NCBI GenBank assembly: GCA_037013495.1
Contig: CM072808.1
Span: 5,743,319 to 5,807,318 of the forward strand
Length of the DNA stretch: 64,000 nt
From: Hippophae tibetana
Lineage: Eukaryota > Streptophyta > Magnoliopsida > Rosales > Elaeagnaceae
Direction: 5' to 3'
A program made the position numbers and the translations under genes. A model generated the notes under the pieces. It saw only the letters and a program-made list of their open reading frames with translations. It searched no databases and was not told the origin of the DNA. Shown in pieces: positions 36,201-50,500 of this stretch. Position 1 is the stretch's first letter. Every line of letters starts with the position of its first letter.

Positions 36201-38022
36201 GATATTGGTGCCGACCTAGGGTTTTCTTTATTTATATTTTCAATCAATCTCTATTATTCCAAAAAAAATAGAGAAGAGAAAAAGAAGGGGAATGTTGTTG
36301 AAATTTTCAAAATCAAAAACACATTTGGTAAATATGAGTTACAACTTTCAACGGAGGTAACTTTTGACTGGGGTATCGAAACGAATATTATAATATATCA
36401 ATTTAAAGCTCATATCAAATTAAACAATATGCATTTTCCTAGAAAGGAGAATCATTTTTGTACCCAAATAACATCGTTTACCTCACTTATTTACTGTTTA
36501 AAGTTTTTGACGCACCATTTTCATTTTACTTACTTCCGGTTCAATTCAATAGAGCTATAAAGGAGATATTGGTACCGATAAAGGTTTGTTTATTTATATT
36601 TTCAATCAATCTCTCTCATTGAAAAAATATTGAGTAGAAAAAAAAGAACGGAGATTTTGTTCACATTTTCAAAAACAAAAAAACATTTGGTAAACAAGAG
36701 TAACAACTTTCAACGGAGATAAATTTTTACTCGGGTATCGAAACGAATATTATAATTTATTAAATGGATGCTCGTATCAAATTACACAATATGCATTGGT
36801 ATCGCAAGAAGAAAATCGTTTATGTACCCAAATAACATCGTTTACATCACTTATTTAGTGTTTAAATATTTTGACGTACCATTTTCATTTTACTTACTTC
36901 CGGTTTAATTCAAGAGAGCTATAAATGAGATATTGGTGCCGACCTTGGGTTTTCTTTATTTATATTTTCAATCAATCTCTATTATTCCAAAAAAAATAGA
37001 GAAGAGAAAAAGAAGGGGAATGTTGTTGAAATTTTCAAAATCAAAAACACATTTGGTAAATATGAGTTACAACTTTCAACGGAGGTAACTTTTGACTGGG
37101 GTTATCGAAACGAATATTATAATATATCAATTTAAAGCTCATATCAAATTAAACAATATGCATTTTCCTAGAAAGGAGAATCATTTTTGTACCCAAATAA
37201 CATCGTTTACCTCACTTATTTACTGTTTAAAGTTTTTGACGCACCATTTTCATTTTACTTACTTCCGGTTCAATTCAATAGAGCTATAAAGGAGATATTG
37301 GTGCCGATCATGGTTTGTTTATTTATATTTTCAATCAATCTCTCTTATTGAAAAAATATTGAGTAGAAAAAAAAGAACGGAGATTTTATTCACATTTTCA
37401 AAAACAAAAAAACATTTGGTAAACAAGAGTAACAACTTTCAACGGAGATAAATTTTTACTCGGGTATCGAAACGAATGTTATAATTTATTAAATGGATGC
37501 TCGTATCAAATTACACAATATGCATTGGTCTCGCAAGAAAAAAATCATTTTTGTACCCAAATAACATCGTTTACATCACTTATTTAGTTTTTAAAGGTTT
37601 TGACGTACCATTTTCATTTTACTTACTTCCGGCTTAATTCAATAGAGCTATAAAGGAGATATTGGTGCCGATCAAGGTTTGTTTTTTATATTTTCAATCA
37701 ATCTCTCTTATTGAAAAAATATTGAGTAGAAAAAAAGAACGGAGATTTTGTTCCCATTTTCAAAAACAAAAAAAAAACATTTGGTAAATAAGAGTAATAA
37801 CTTTCGACGGAGATAAATTTTTACTCGGGTATCGAAACGAATATTATAATTTATTAAATGCAAGCTCGTATCAAATTACACAATATGCGTTGGTCTTGCA
37901 AGAAAAAAATCATTTATGTACCCAAATAACATCGTTTACATCACTTATTTAGTGTTTAAATATTTTGACGTACCATTTTCATTTTACTTACTTTCGGTTT
38001 AATTCAAGAGAGCTATAAATGA

Positions 38023-38366
38023 GATATTGGTGCCGACCTTGGGTTTTCTTTATTTATATTTTCAATCAATCTCTATTATTCCAAAAAAATAGAGAAGAGA
38101 AAAAGATTTTCAAAATCAAAAACACATTTGGTAAATATGAGTTACAACTTTCAACGGAGTAACTTTTGACTGGGGTATCGAAACGAATATTATAATATAT
38201 CAAATTAAAACTCATATCAAATTAAACAATATGCATTTTCCTAGAAAGGAAAATCATTTTTGTACCCAAATAACATCGTTTACCTCACTTATTTACTGTT
38301 TAAAGTTTTTGACGCACCATTTTCATTTTACTTACTTCCGGTTCAATTCAATAGAGCTATAAAGGA
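38023..38366 (+). repeat. 344-bp short A monomer
   Basis: At 38106/38107 AAAAAGA joins TTTTCAAAATC. The 18 bp AGGGGAATGTTGTTCAAA present in sister units are missing. The same junction recurs at 42363-42706 and 45621-45964, so the deletion came before amplification of this HOR. Confidence 0.88.
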
Positions 38367-40175
38367 GATATTGGTGCCGATCATGGTTTGTTTATTTATA
38401 TTTTCATTCAATCTCTCTTATTGAAAAAATATTGAGTAGAAAAAAAGAACGGAGATTTTGTTCACATTTTCAAAAAAAAAAACATTTGGTAAAAAAGAGT
38501 AACAACTTTCAACGGAGATAACTTTTTACTCGGGTATCGAAACGAATATTATAATTTATTAAATGGAAGCTCGTATCAAATTACACAATATGCATTGGTC
38601 TCGCAAGAAAAAAATCATTTTTGTACCCAAATAACATCGTTTACATCACTTATTTAGTTTTTAAAGGTTTTGACGTACCATTTTAATTTTACTTACTTCC
38701 GGCTTAATTCAATAGAGCTATAAAGGAGATATTGGTGCCGATCAAGGTTTGTTTTTTATATTTTCAATCAATCTCTCTTATTGAAAAAATATTGAGTAGA
38801 AAAAAAGAATGGAGATTTTGTTCCCATTTTCAAAAACAAAAAAAAACATTTGGTAAATAAGAGTAATAACTTTCGACGGTGATAAATTTTTACTCGGGTA
38901 TCGAAACGAATATTATAATTTATTAAATGCAAGCTCGTATCAAATTACAAAATATGCGTTGGTCTTGCAAGAAAAAAATCATTTATGTACCCAAATAACA
39001 TCGTTTCATCACTTATTTAGTGTTTAAATATTTTGACGTACCATTTTCATTTTACTTACTTTCGGTTTAATTCAAGAGAGCTATAAATGAGATATTGGTG
39101 CCGACCTTGGGTTTTCTTTATTTATATTTTCAATCAATCTCTATTATTCCAAAAAAATAGAGAAGAGAAAAAGAAGGGGAATGTTGTTCAAATTTTCAAA
39201 ATCAAAAACACATTTGGTAAATATGAGTTACAACTTTCAACGGAGTAACTTTTGACTGGGGTATCGAAACGAATATTATAATATATCAAATTAAAGCTCA
39301 TATCAAATTAAACAATATGCATTTTCCTAGAAAGGAAAATCATTTTTGTACCCAAATAACATCGTTTACCTCAATTATTTACTGTTTAAAGTTTTTGACG
39401 CACCATTTTCATTTTACTTACTTCCGATTCAATTCAATAGAGCTATAAAGGAGATATTGGTGCCGATCATGGTTTGTTTATTTATATTTTCAATCAATCT
39501 CTCTTATTGAAAAAATATTGAGTAGAAAAAAAGAACGGAGATTTTGTTCACATTTTAAAAAAAAAACATTTGGTAAAAAAGAGTAACAACTTTCAACGGA
39601 GATAACTTTTTACTCGGGTATCGAAACGAATATTGTAATTTATTAAATGGAAGCTCGTATCAAATTACACAATATGCATTGGTCTCGCAAGAAAAAAATC
39701 ATTTTTGTACCCAAATAACATCGTTTACATCACTTATTTAGTTTTTAAAGGTTTTGACGTACCATTTTCATTTTACTTACTTCCGGCTTAATTCAATAGA
39801 GCTATAAAGGAGATATTGGTGCTGATCAAGGTTTGTTTTTTATATTTTCAATCAATCTCTCTTATTGAAAAAATATTGAGTAGAAAAAAAGAACGGAGAT
39901 TTTGTTCCCATTTTCAAAAACAAAAAAAAACATTTGGTAAATAAGAGTAATAACTTTCGACGGAGATAAATTTTTACTCGGGTATCGAAACGAATATTAT
40001 AATTTATTAAATGCAAGCTCGTATCAAATTACACAATATGCGTTGGTCTTGCAAGAAAAAAATCATTTTTGTACCCAAATAACATCGTTTACATCACTTA
40101 TTTTGTGTTTAAAGATTTTGACGCACCATTTTTATTTTACTTACTTCCGGTTTAATTCAAGAGAGATATAAAGGA

Positions 40176-40541
40176 GATATTGGTGCCGACCTAGGGTTTT
40201 CTTTATTTATATTTTCAATCAATCTCTCTTATTGAAAAAATATTGATTAGAAAAAAAGAACGGAGATTTTGTTCACATTTTCAAAAACAAAAAAAACATT
40301 TGGTAAAAAAGAGTAACAACTTTCAACGGAGATAACGTTTTACTCGGGTATCGTAACGAATGTTATAATTTATTAAATGGATGCTCGTATCAAATTACAC
40401 AATATGCATTGGTCTCGCAAGAAAAAAATCATTTATGTACCCAAATAACATCGTTTACATCACTTATTTAGTGTTTAAATATTTTGACGTACCATTTTCA
40501 TTTTACTTACTTTCGGTTTAATTCAAGAGTGCTATAAAGGA
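40176..40541 (+). repeat. J/E hybrid monomer
   Basis: The header and TTTTCTTTATT are J-type. After TTTTCAATCAATCTCTC the unit becomes E (AATATTGATTAG, AACGTTTTACTCGGG, CTTTCGGTTTAATTC), with CGAATGTTATAATTT and TGGATGCTCG from a G-like source in the middle. The same mosaic recurs at 43434, so it was formed once and then copied with the HOR. Confidence 0.8.
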
Positions 40542-43500
40542 GATATTGGTGCCGACCTAGGGTTTTCTTTATTTATATTTTCAATCAATCTCTATTATTC
40601 CAAAAAAAATAGAGAAGAGAAAAAGAAGGGGAATGTTGTTGAAATTTTCAAAATCAAAAACACATTTGGTAAATATGAGTTACAACTTTCAACGGAGGTA
40701 ACTTTTGACTGGGGTATCGAAACGAATATTATAATATATCAATTTAAAGCTCATATCAAATTAAACAATATGCATTTTCCTAGAAAGGAGAATCATTTTT
40801 GTACCCAAATAACATCGTTTACCTCACTTATTTACTGTTTAAAGTTTTTGACGCACCATTTTCATTTTACTTACTTCCGGTTCAATTCAATAGAGCTATA
40901 AAGGAGATATTGGTACCGATAAAGGTTTGTTTATTTATATTTTCAATCAATCTCTCTCATTGAAAAAATATTGAGTAGAAAAAAAAGAACGGAGATTTTG
41001 TTCACATTTTCAAAAACAAAAAAACATTTGGTAAACAAGAGTAACAACTTTCAACGGAGATAAATTTTTACTCGGGTATCGAAACGAATATTATAATTTA
41101 TTAAATGGATGCTCGTATCAAATTACACAATATGCATTGGTATCGCAAGAAGAAAATCGTTTATGTACCCAAATAACATCGTTTACATCACTTATTTAGT
41201 GTTTAAATATTTTGACGTACCATTTTCATTTTACTTACTTCCGGTTTAATTCAAGAGAGCTATAAATGAGATATTGGTGCCGACCTTGGGTTTTCTTTAT
41301 TTATATTTTCAATCAATCTCTATTATTCCAAAAAAAATAGAGAAGAGAAAAAGAAGGGGAATGTTGTTGAAATTTTCAAAATCAAAAACACATTTGGTAA
41401 ATATGAGTTACAACTTTCAACGGAGGTAACTTTTGACTGGGGTTATCGAAACGAATATTATAATATATCAATTTAAAGCTCATATCAAATTAAACAATAT
41501 GCATTTTCCTAGAAAGGAGAATCATTTTTGTACCCAAATAACATCGTTTACCTCACTTATTTACTGTTTAAAGTTTTTGACGCACCATTTTCATTTTACT
41601 TACTTCCGGTTCAATTCAATAGAGCTATAAAGGAGATATTGGTGCCGATCATGGTTTGTTTATTTATATTTTCAATCAATCTCTCTTATTGAAAAAATAT
41701 TGAGTAGAAAAAAAAGAACGGAGATTTTGTTCACATTTTCAAAAACAAAAAAACATTTGGTAAACAAGAGTAACAACTTTCAACGGAGATAAATTTTTAC
41801 TCGGGTATCGAAACGAATGTTATAATTTATTAAATGGATGCTCGTATCAAATTACACAATATGCATTGGTCTCGCAAGAAAAAAATCATTTTTGTACCCA
41901 AATAACATCGTTTACATCACTTATTTAGTTTTTAAAGGTTTTGACGTACCATTTTCATTTTACTTACTTCCGGCTTAATTCAATAGAGCTATAAAGGAGA
42001 TATTGGTGCCGATCAAGGTTTGTTTTTTATATTTTCAATCAATCTCTCTTATTGAAAAAATATTGAGTAGAAAAAAAGAACGGAGATTTTGTTCCCATTT
42101 TCAAAAACAAAAAAAAACATTTGGTAAATAAGAGTAATAACTTTCGACGGAGATAAATTTTTACTCGGGTATCGAAACGAATATTATAATTTATTAAATG
42201 CAAGCTCGTATCAAATTACACAATATGCGTTGGTCTTGCAAGAAAAAAATCATTTATGTACCCAAATAACATCGTTTACATCACTTATTTAGTGTTTAAA
42301 TATTTTGACGTACCATTTTCATTTTACTTACTTTCGGTTTAATTCAAGAGAGCTATAAATGAGATATTGGTGCCGACCTTGGGTTTTCTTTATTTATATT
42401 TTCAATCAATCTCTATTATTCCAAAAAAATAGAGAAGAGAAAAAGATTTTCAAAATCAAAAACACATTTGGTAAATATGAGTTACAACTTTCAACGGAGT
42501 AACTTTTGACTGGGGTATCGAAACGAATATTATAATATATCAAATTAAAGCTCATATCAAATTAAACAATATGCATTTTCCTAGAAAGGAAAATCATTTT
42601 TGTACCCAAATAACATCGTTTACCTCACTTATTTACTGTTTAAAGTTTTTGACGCACCATTTTCATTTTACTTACTTCCGGTTCAATTCAATAGAGCTAT
42701 AAAGGAGATATTGGTGCCGATCATGGTTTGTTTATTTATATTTTCATTCAATCTCTCTTATTGAAAAAATATTGAGTAGAAAAAAAGAACGGAGATTTTG
42801 TTCACATTTTCAAAAACAAAAAAACATTTGGTAAACAAGAGTAACAACTTTCAACGGAGATAAATTTTTACTCGGGTATCGAAACGAATGTTATAATTTA
42901 TTAAATGGATGCTCGTATCAAATTACACAATATGCATTGGTCTCGCAAGAAAAAAATCATTTTTGTACCCAAATAACATCGTTTACATCACTTATTTAGT
43001 TTTTAAAGGTTTTGACGTACCATTTTCATTTTACTTACTTCCGGCTTAATTCAATAGAGCTATAAAGGAGATATTGGTGCCGATCAAGGTTTGTTTTTTA
43101 TATTTTCAATCAATCTCTCTTATTGAAAAAATATTGAGTAGAAAAAAAGAACGGAGATTTTGTTCCCATTTTCAAAAACAAAAAAAAACATTTGGTAAAT
43201 AAGAGTAATAACTTTCGACGGAGATAAATTTTTACTCGGGTATCGAAACGAATATTATAATTTATTAAATGCAAGCTCGTATCAAATTACACAATATGCG
43301 TTGGTCTTGCAAGAAAAAAATCATTTTTGTACCCAAATAACATCGTTTACATCACTTATTTTGTGTTTAAAGATTTTGACGCACCATTTTTATTTTACTT
43401 ACTTCCGGTTTAATTCAAGAGAGATATAAAGGAGATATTGGTGCCGACCTAGGGTTTTCTTTATTTATATTTTCAATCAATCTCTCTTATTGAAAAAATA

Positions 43501-43799
43501 TTGATTAGAAAAAAAGAACGGAGATTTTGTTCACATTTTCAAAAACAAAAAAAACATTTGGTAAAAAAGAGTAACAACTTTCAACGGAGATAACGTTTTA
43601 CTCGGGTATCGTAACGAATGTTATAATTTATTAAATGGATGCTCGTATCAAATTACACAATATGCATTGGTCTCGCAAGAAAAAAATCATTTATGTACCC
43701 AAATAACATCGTTTACATCACTTATTTAGTGTTTAAATATTTTGACGTACCATTTTCATTTTACTTACTTTCGGTTTAATTCAAGAGTGCTATAAAGGA
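40542..43799 (+). repeat. block III-b HOR copy 2 (9 monomers, 3258 bp)
   Basis: Headers at 40542 (F), 40906 (G), 41270 (F with extra T), 41635, 41999 (I), 42363 (344-bp A), 42707 (hybrid), 43070 (I) and 43434 (J/E hybrid). Relative to copy 1, three monomers are missing between the short A and the final I. The hybrid at 42707 marks the join. Confidence 0.86.
42707..43069 (+). repeat. hybrid monomer at a three-monomer deletion
   Basis: The unit starts like the one at 38367, with the rare TTTTCATTCAATCTC. After TTTTCAAAAAC it matches the type at 37294 and 41635 (GTAAACAAGAG, CGAATGTTATAATTT, TGGATGCTCG, GGTCTCGCAAG). The switch lies between about 42755 and 42815. Recombination between two clade-B monomers explains the shorter copy 2. 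Confidence 0.82.
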
Positions 43800-46700
43800 G
43801 ATATTGGTGCCGACCTAGGGTTTTCTTTATTTATATTTTCAATCAATCTCTATTATTCCAAAAAAAATAGAGAAGAGAAAAAGAAGGGGAATGTTGTTGA
43901 AATTTTCAAAATCAAAAACACATTTGGTAAATATGAGTTACAACTTTCAACGGAGGTAACTTTTGACTGGGGTATCGAAACGAATATTATAATATATCAA
44001 TTTAAAGCTCATATCAAATTAAACAATATGCATTTTCCTAGAAAGGAGAATCATTTTTGTACCCAAATAACATCGTTTACCTCACTTATTTACTGTTTAA
44101 AGTTTTTGACGCACCATTTTCATTTTACTTACTTCCGGTTCAATTCAATAGAGCTATAAAGGAGATATTGGTACCGATAAAGGTTTGTTTATTTATATTT
44201 TCAATCAATCTCTCTCATTGAAAAAATATTGAGTAGAAAAAAAAGAACGGAGATTTTGTTCACATTTTCAAAAACAAAAAAACATTTGGTAAACAAGAGT
44301 AACAACTTTCAACGGAGATAAATTTTTACTCGGGTATCGAAACGAATATTATAATTTATTAAATGGATGCTCGTATCAAATTACACAATATGCATTGGTA
44401 TCGCAAGAAGAAAATCGTTTATGTACCCAAATAACATCGTTTACATCACTTATTTAGTGTTTAAATATTTTGACGTACCATTTTCATTTTACTTACTTCC
44501 GGTTTAATTCAAGAGAGCTATAAATGAGATATTGGTGCCGACCTTGGGTTTTCTTTATTTATATTTTCAATCAATCTCTATTATTCCAAAAAAAATAGAG
44601 AAGAGAAAAAGAAGGGGAATGTTGTTGAAATTTTCAAAATCAAAAACACATTTGGTAAATATGAGTTACAACTTTCAACGGAGGTAACTTTTGACTGGGG
44701 TTATCGAAACGAATATTATAATATATCAATTTAAAGCTCATATCAAATTAAACAATATGCATTTTCCTAGAAAGGAGAATCATTTTTGTACCCAAATAAC
44801 ATCGTTTACCTCACTTATTTACTGTTTAAAGTTTTTGACGCACCATTTTCATTTTACTTACTTCCGGTTCAATTCAATAGAGCTATAAAGGAGATATTGG
44901 TGCCGATCATGGTTTGTTTATTTATATTTTCAATCAATCTCTCTTATTGAAAAAATATTGAGTAGAAAAAAAAGAACGGAGATTTTGTTCACATTTTCAA
45001 AAACAAAAAAACATTTGGTAAACAAGAGTAACAACTTTCAACGGAGATAAATTTTTACTCGGGTATCGAAACGAATGTTATAATTTATTAAATGGATGCT
45101 CGTATCAAATTACACAATATGCATTGGTCTCGCAAGAAAAAAATCATTTTTGTACCCAAATAACATCGTTTACATCACTTATTTAGTTTTTAAAGGTTTT
45201 GACGTACCATTTTCATTTTACTTACTTCCGGCTTAATTCAATAGAGCTATAAAGGAGATATTGGTGCCGATCAAGGTTTGTTTTTTATATTTTCAATCAA
45301 TCTCTCTTATTGAAAAAATATTGAGTAGAAAAAAAGAACGGAGATTTTGTTCCCATTTTCAAAAACAAAAAAAAACATTTGGTAAATAAGAGTAATAACT
45401 TTCGACGGAGATAAATTTTTACTCGGGTATCGAAACGAATATTATAATTTATTAAATGCAAGCTCGTATCAAATTACACAATATGCGTTGGTCTTGCAAG
45501 AAAAAAATCATTTATGTACCCAAATAACATCGTTTACATCACTTATTTAGTGTTTAAATATTTTGACGTACCATTTTCATTTTACTTACTTTCGGTTTAA
45601 TTCAAGAGAGCTATAAATGAGATATTGGTGCCGACCTTGGGTTTTCTTTATTTATATTTTCAATCAATCTCTATTATTCCAAAAAAATAGAGAAGAGAAA
45701 AAGATTTTCAAAATCAAAAACACATTTGGTAAATATGAGTTACAACTTTCAACGGAGTAACTTTTGACTGGGGTATCGAAACGAATATTATAATATATCA
45801 AATTAAAGCTCATATCAAATTAAACAATATGCATTTTCCTAGAAAGGAAAATCATTTTTGTACCCAAATAACATCGTTTACCTCACTTATTTACTGTTTA
45901 AAGTTTTTGACGCACCATTTTCATTTTACTTACTTCCGGTTCAATTCAATAGAGCTATAAAGGAGATATTGGTGCCGATCATGGTTTGTTTATTTATATT
46001 TTCATTCAATCTCTCTTATTGAAAAAATATTGAGTAGAAAAAAAGAACGGAGATTTTGTTCACATTTTCAAAAAAAAAAACATTTGGTAAAAAAGAGTAA
46101 CAACTTTCAACGGAGATAACTTTTTACTCGGGTATCGAAACGAATATTATAATTTATTAAATGGAAGCTCGTATCAAATTACACAATATGCATTGGTCTC
46201 GCAAGAAAAAAATCATTTTTGTACCCAAATAACATCGTTTACATCACTTATTTAGTTTTTAAAGGTTTTGACGTACCATTTTAATTTTACTTACTTCCGG
46301 CTTAATTCAATAGAGCTATAAAGGAGATATTGGTGCCGATCAAGGTTTGTTTTTTATATTTTCAATCAATCTCTCTTATTGAAAAAATATTGAGTAGAAA
46401 AAAAGAACGGAGATTTTGTTCCCATTTTCAAAAACAAAAAAAAACATTTGGTAAATAAGAGTAATAACTTTCGACGGTGATAAATTTTTACTCGGGTATC
46501 GAAACGAATATTATAATTTATTAAATGCAAGCTCGTATCAAATTACAAAATACGCGTTGGTCTTGCAAGAAAAAAATCATTTATGTACCCAAATAACATC
46601 GTTTCATCACTTATTTAGTGTTTAAATATTTTGACGTACCATTTTCATTTTACTTACTTTCGGTTTAATTCAAGAGAGCTATAAATGAGATATTGGTGCC

Positions 46701-47629
46701 GACCTTGGGTTTTCTTTATTTATATTTTCAATCAATCTCTATTATTCCAAAAAAATAGAGAAGAGAAAAAGAAGGGGAATGTTGTTCAAATTTTCAAAAT
46801 CAAAAACACATTTGGTAAATATGAGTTACAACTTTCAACGGAGTAACTTTTGACTGGGGTATCGAAACGAATATTATAATATATCAAATTAAAGCTCATA
46901 TCAAATTAAACAATATGCATTTTCCTAGAAAGGAAAATCATTTTTGTACCCAAATAACATCGTTTACCTCAATTATTTACTGTTTAAAGTTTTTGACGCA
47001 CCATTTTCATTTTACTTACTTCCGATTCAATTCAATAGAGCTATAAAGGAGATATTGGTGCCGATCATGGTTTGTTTATTTATATTTTCAATCAATCTCT
47101 CTTATTGAAAAAATATTGAGTAGAAAAAAAGAACGGAGATTTTGTTCACATTTTCAAAAAAAAAACATTTGGTAAAAAAGAGTAACAACTTTCAACGGAG
47201 ATAACTTTTTACTCGGGTATCGAAACGAATATTGTAATTTATTAAATGGAAGCTCGTATCAAATTACACAATATGCATTGGTCTCGCAAGAAAAAAATCA
47301 TTTTTGTACCCAAATAACATCGTTTACATCACTTATTTAGTTTTTAAAGGTTTTGACGTACCATTTTCATTTTACTTACTTCCGGCTTAATTCAATAGAG
47401 CTATAAAGGAGATATTGGTGCTGATCAAGGTTTGTTTTTTATATTTTCAATCAATCTCTCTTATTGAAAAAATATTGAGTAGAAAAAAAGAACGGAGATT
47501 TTGTTCCCATTTTCAAAAACAAAAAAAAACATTTGGTAAATAAGAGTAATTTTATTTCGTGTTTAAAGTTTTTGACGCAGCATTTTCATTTTACTTACTT
47601 CAGGTTTAATTCAATAGAGCTATAAAGGA
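43800..47629 (+). repeat. block III-b HOR copy 3 (11 monomers, 3830 bp, truncated end)
   Basis: Headers at 43800 (F), 44164 (G), 44528 (F with extra T), 44893, 45257 (I), 45621 (344-bp A), 45965 (B'), 46326 (I variant), 46689 (A/H), 47051 (B') and 47411 (truncated I). Monomers 45621-47550 repeat the rare variants of 38023-39952 at an offset of about 7.6 kb. Copies 1 and 3 are therefore closer to each other here than either is to copy 2. Confidence 0.86.
47411..47629 (+). repeat. truncated I/J fusion monomer (219 bp) at a block boundary
   Basis: An I-type unit with the private GGTGCTGATCAAGG header runs to GAGTAAT at 47550. It then continues at 47551 with TTTATTTCGTGTTTAAAG and GACGCAGCATTTTC, which is the last part of a J monomer. 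About 145 bp of internal sequence are missing. The next unit is C, as expected after J. This breakpoint separates the block III and block IV repeats and, unlike the hybrid monomers, is out of register. Confidence 0.92.
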
Positions 47630-50500
47630 GATATTGGTGCCAACCTAGGTTTGTTTATTTATATTTTCAATCAATCTCTCTTATTGAAAAAAGTAGGGAG
47701 GAGAAAAAGAAAATTCAAAAACACATTTGGTAAAAATGAGTAAAAACTTTCAATAAAGATAACTTTTGACTGGGGTATCGAAACAAATATTATAATATAT
47801 CAAATTAAAGCTCGTATCAAATTAAACAATATGCATTTTCTTCGAAAGAAAAATCATTTTTGTACACAAATAACATCGTTTACATCACTTATTTACTGTT
47901 TAAAGTTTTTGACGCAACATTTTCATTTTACTTACTTCCGGTTTAATTCAATAGAGCTATAAAGGAGATATTGGTGCCGACATAGGTTTGTTTATTTATA
48001 TTTTCAATCAATCTCTCTTATTGAAAAAAATAGAGAAGAGAAAAAGAAAATGAATTAGGTTCACATTTTCAAAATAGAATACACATTTGGTAAATATGAG
48101 TTACAACTTTCAACAGAGATAAATTTTGACTGATGAATCGAAACGAATATTATAATATATCAAATTAAAACTCGTATCAAATTAAACAATATGCATTTTC
48201 CTCGAAAGGAAAATAATTTTTGTACCCAAATAACATCGTTTACATCACTTATTTACTGTTTAAAGTTATTGACGTACCATTTTCATTTTACTTACTTCCG
48301 GCTTAATTTAATAGAGCTATAAAGGAGATATTGGTGCCGATCAAGGTTTGTTTTTTATATTTTCAATCAATCTCTCTTATTGAAAAAATATTGAGTAGAA
48401 AAAAAGAACGGAGATTTTGTTCACATTTTCAAAAACAAAAAAAACATTAGGTAAAAAAGAGTAACAACTTTCAACGGAGATAACTTTTTACTCGGGTATC
48501 GAAACAAATATTATAATTTATTAAATGGAAGCTCGTATCAAATTACACAATATGCATTGGTCTCGCAAGAAGAATATCATTTTTGTACCCAAATAACATC
48601 GTTTACATCACTTATTTAGTGTTTAAAGATTTTGACGCACCATTTTCATTTTACTTACTTCCGGTTTAATTCAAGAGAGCTAGAAATGAGATATTGGTGC
48701 CGACCTTGGGTTTTCTTTATTTATATTTTCAATCAATGTCTATTATTCCAAAAAAAAATACAGAAGAGAAAAAGAAGGGGAATGTTGTTCAAATTTTCAA
48801 AATCAAAAACAAATTTGGTAAATATGAGTTACAACTTTCAACGGAGATAACTTTTGACTGGGGTATCGAAACGAATATTATAATATATCAAATTAAAGCT
48901 CGTATCAAATTAAACAATATGCATTTTCCTCGATAGGAAAATCATTTTTGTACCGAAATAACATCGTTTACATCACTTATTTACTGTTTAAAGTTTTTGA
49001 CGCACCATTTTCATTTTACTTACTTCCGGTTCAATTCAATAGAGCTATAAAGGAGATATTGGTGCCGATCATGGTTTGTTTATTTATATTTTCAATCAAT
49101 CTCTCTTATTGAAAAAATATTGAGTAGAAAAATAGAACGGAGATTTTGTTCACATTTTCAAAAACAAAAAAAACATTTGGTAAAAAAGAGTAACAACTTT
49201 CAACGGAGATAACTTTTTACTCGGGTATCGAAACGAATATTATAATTTATTAAATGGAAGCTCGTATCAAATTACACAATATGCATTGGTCTCGCAAGAA
49301 AAAAATCATTTTTGTACCCAAATAACATCGTTTACATCACTTATTTAGTGTTTAAAGATTTTGACGCACCATTTTCATTTTACTTACTTCCGGTTTAATT
49401 CAAGAGTGCTATAAAGGAGATATTGGTGCCGACCTAGGGTTTTCTTTATTTATATTTTCAATCAATCTCTATTATTCCAAAAAAAAATAGAGAAGAGAAA
49501 AAGAAGGGGAATGTTGTTCAAATTTTCAAAATCAAAAACACATTTGGTAAATATGAGTTACAACTTTCAACGGAGGTAACTTTTGACTGGGGTATCGAAA
49601 CGAATATTATAATATATCAAATTAAAGCTCATATCAAATTAAACAATATGCATTTTCCTAGAAAGGAAAATCATTTTTGTACCCAAATAACATCGTTTAC
49701 CTCACTTATTTACTGTTTAAAGTTTTTGATGCATCATTTTCATTTTACTTACTTCCGGTTCAATTCAATAGAGCTACAAAGGAGATATTGGTGCCGATCA
49801 TGGTTTGTTTATTTATATTTTCAATCAATCTCTCTTATTGAAAAAATATTGAGTAGAAAAAAAGAAAGGAGATTTTGTTCACATTTTCAAAAACATTTGG
49901 TAAATAAGAGTAATAACTTTCGACGGAGATAACTTTTTACTCGGGTATCGAAACGAATATTATAATTTATTAAATACAAGCTCGTATAAAATTACACAAT
50001 ATGCGTTGGTCTTGCAAGAAAAAAATCATTTTTGTACCCAAATAACATCGTTTACATCACTTATTTTGTGTTTAAAGATTTTGACGCACCATTTTCATTT
50101 TACTTACTTCCGGTTTAATTCAAGAGAGCTATAAAGGAGATATTGGTGCCGACCTAGGGTTTTCTTTATTTATATTTTCAATCAATCTTTCTTATTGAAA
50201 AAATATTGAGTAGAAAAAAAGAACAGAGATGTTTTCACATTTTCAAAAAAAAAATATTTTTCTAAATAAGTGTAAAACCTTTCAAAGGAGATAACTTTTT
50301 ACACGGGTATCGAAACTAATATTATAATTTATTAAATGGAAGCTCATATCAAATTACACAATATGCATTGGTCACGCAAGAAAAAAATCGTTTTTGTACC
50401 CAAATAACATTGTTTACATCATTTATTTCGTGTTTAAAGTTTTTGACGCAGCATTTTCATTTTACTTACTTCAGGTTTAATTCAATAGAGCTATAAAGGA
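47630..50500 (+). repeat. block IV HOR copy 1 (8 monomers, 2871 bp)
   Basis: Headers at 47630 (C), 47967 (D), 48327 (E-like), 48690 (H), 49055 (B), 49419 (A), 49784 (355-bp B/I hybrid) and 50139 (J). The H unit follows GAGCTAGAAATGAG, a mark repeated at 60983 and 63855. The J unit has GAGATGTTTTCAC and CGAAACTAATATT, repeated at 59569 and 62441. Confidence 0.86.
49784..50138 (+). repeat. 355-bp short B/I hybrid monomer
   Basis: The header is B (GATCATGG). The middle and end are I (GAGTAATAACTTTCGACGG, ATGCGTTGGTCTTGCAAG, TATTTTGTG). The A-rich tract is shortened so that CAAAAACATTTGG replaces CAAAAACAAAAAAAACATTTGG. Copies with the same join lie at 59215-59568 and 62087-62440. Confidence 0.84.

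Larger units (their letters stand above)
36201..40541 (+). repeat. block III-b HOR copy 1 (12 monomers, 4341 bp)
   Basis: Headers at 36201 (F), 36565 (G), 36929 (F with extra T), 37294, 37658 (I), 38023 (344-bp short A), 38367 (B'), 38728 (I variant), 39091 (A/H), 39453 (B'), 39812 (I) and 40176 (J/E hybrid). Private markers in the second half are TTTTAATTTTAC, GACGGTGATAAA, CGTTTCATCAC, CCTCAATTATTT, TATTGTAATTT and GGTGCTGATCAAGG. Confidence 0.86.
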
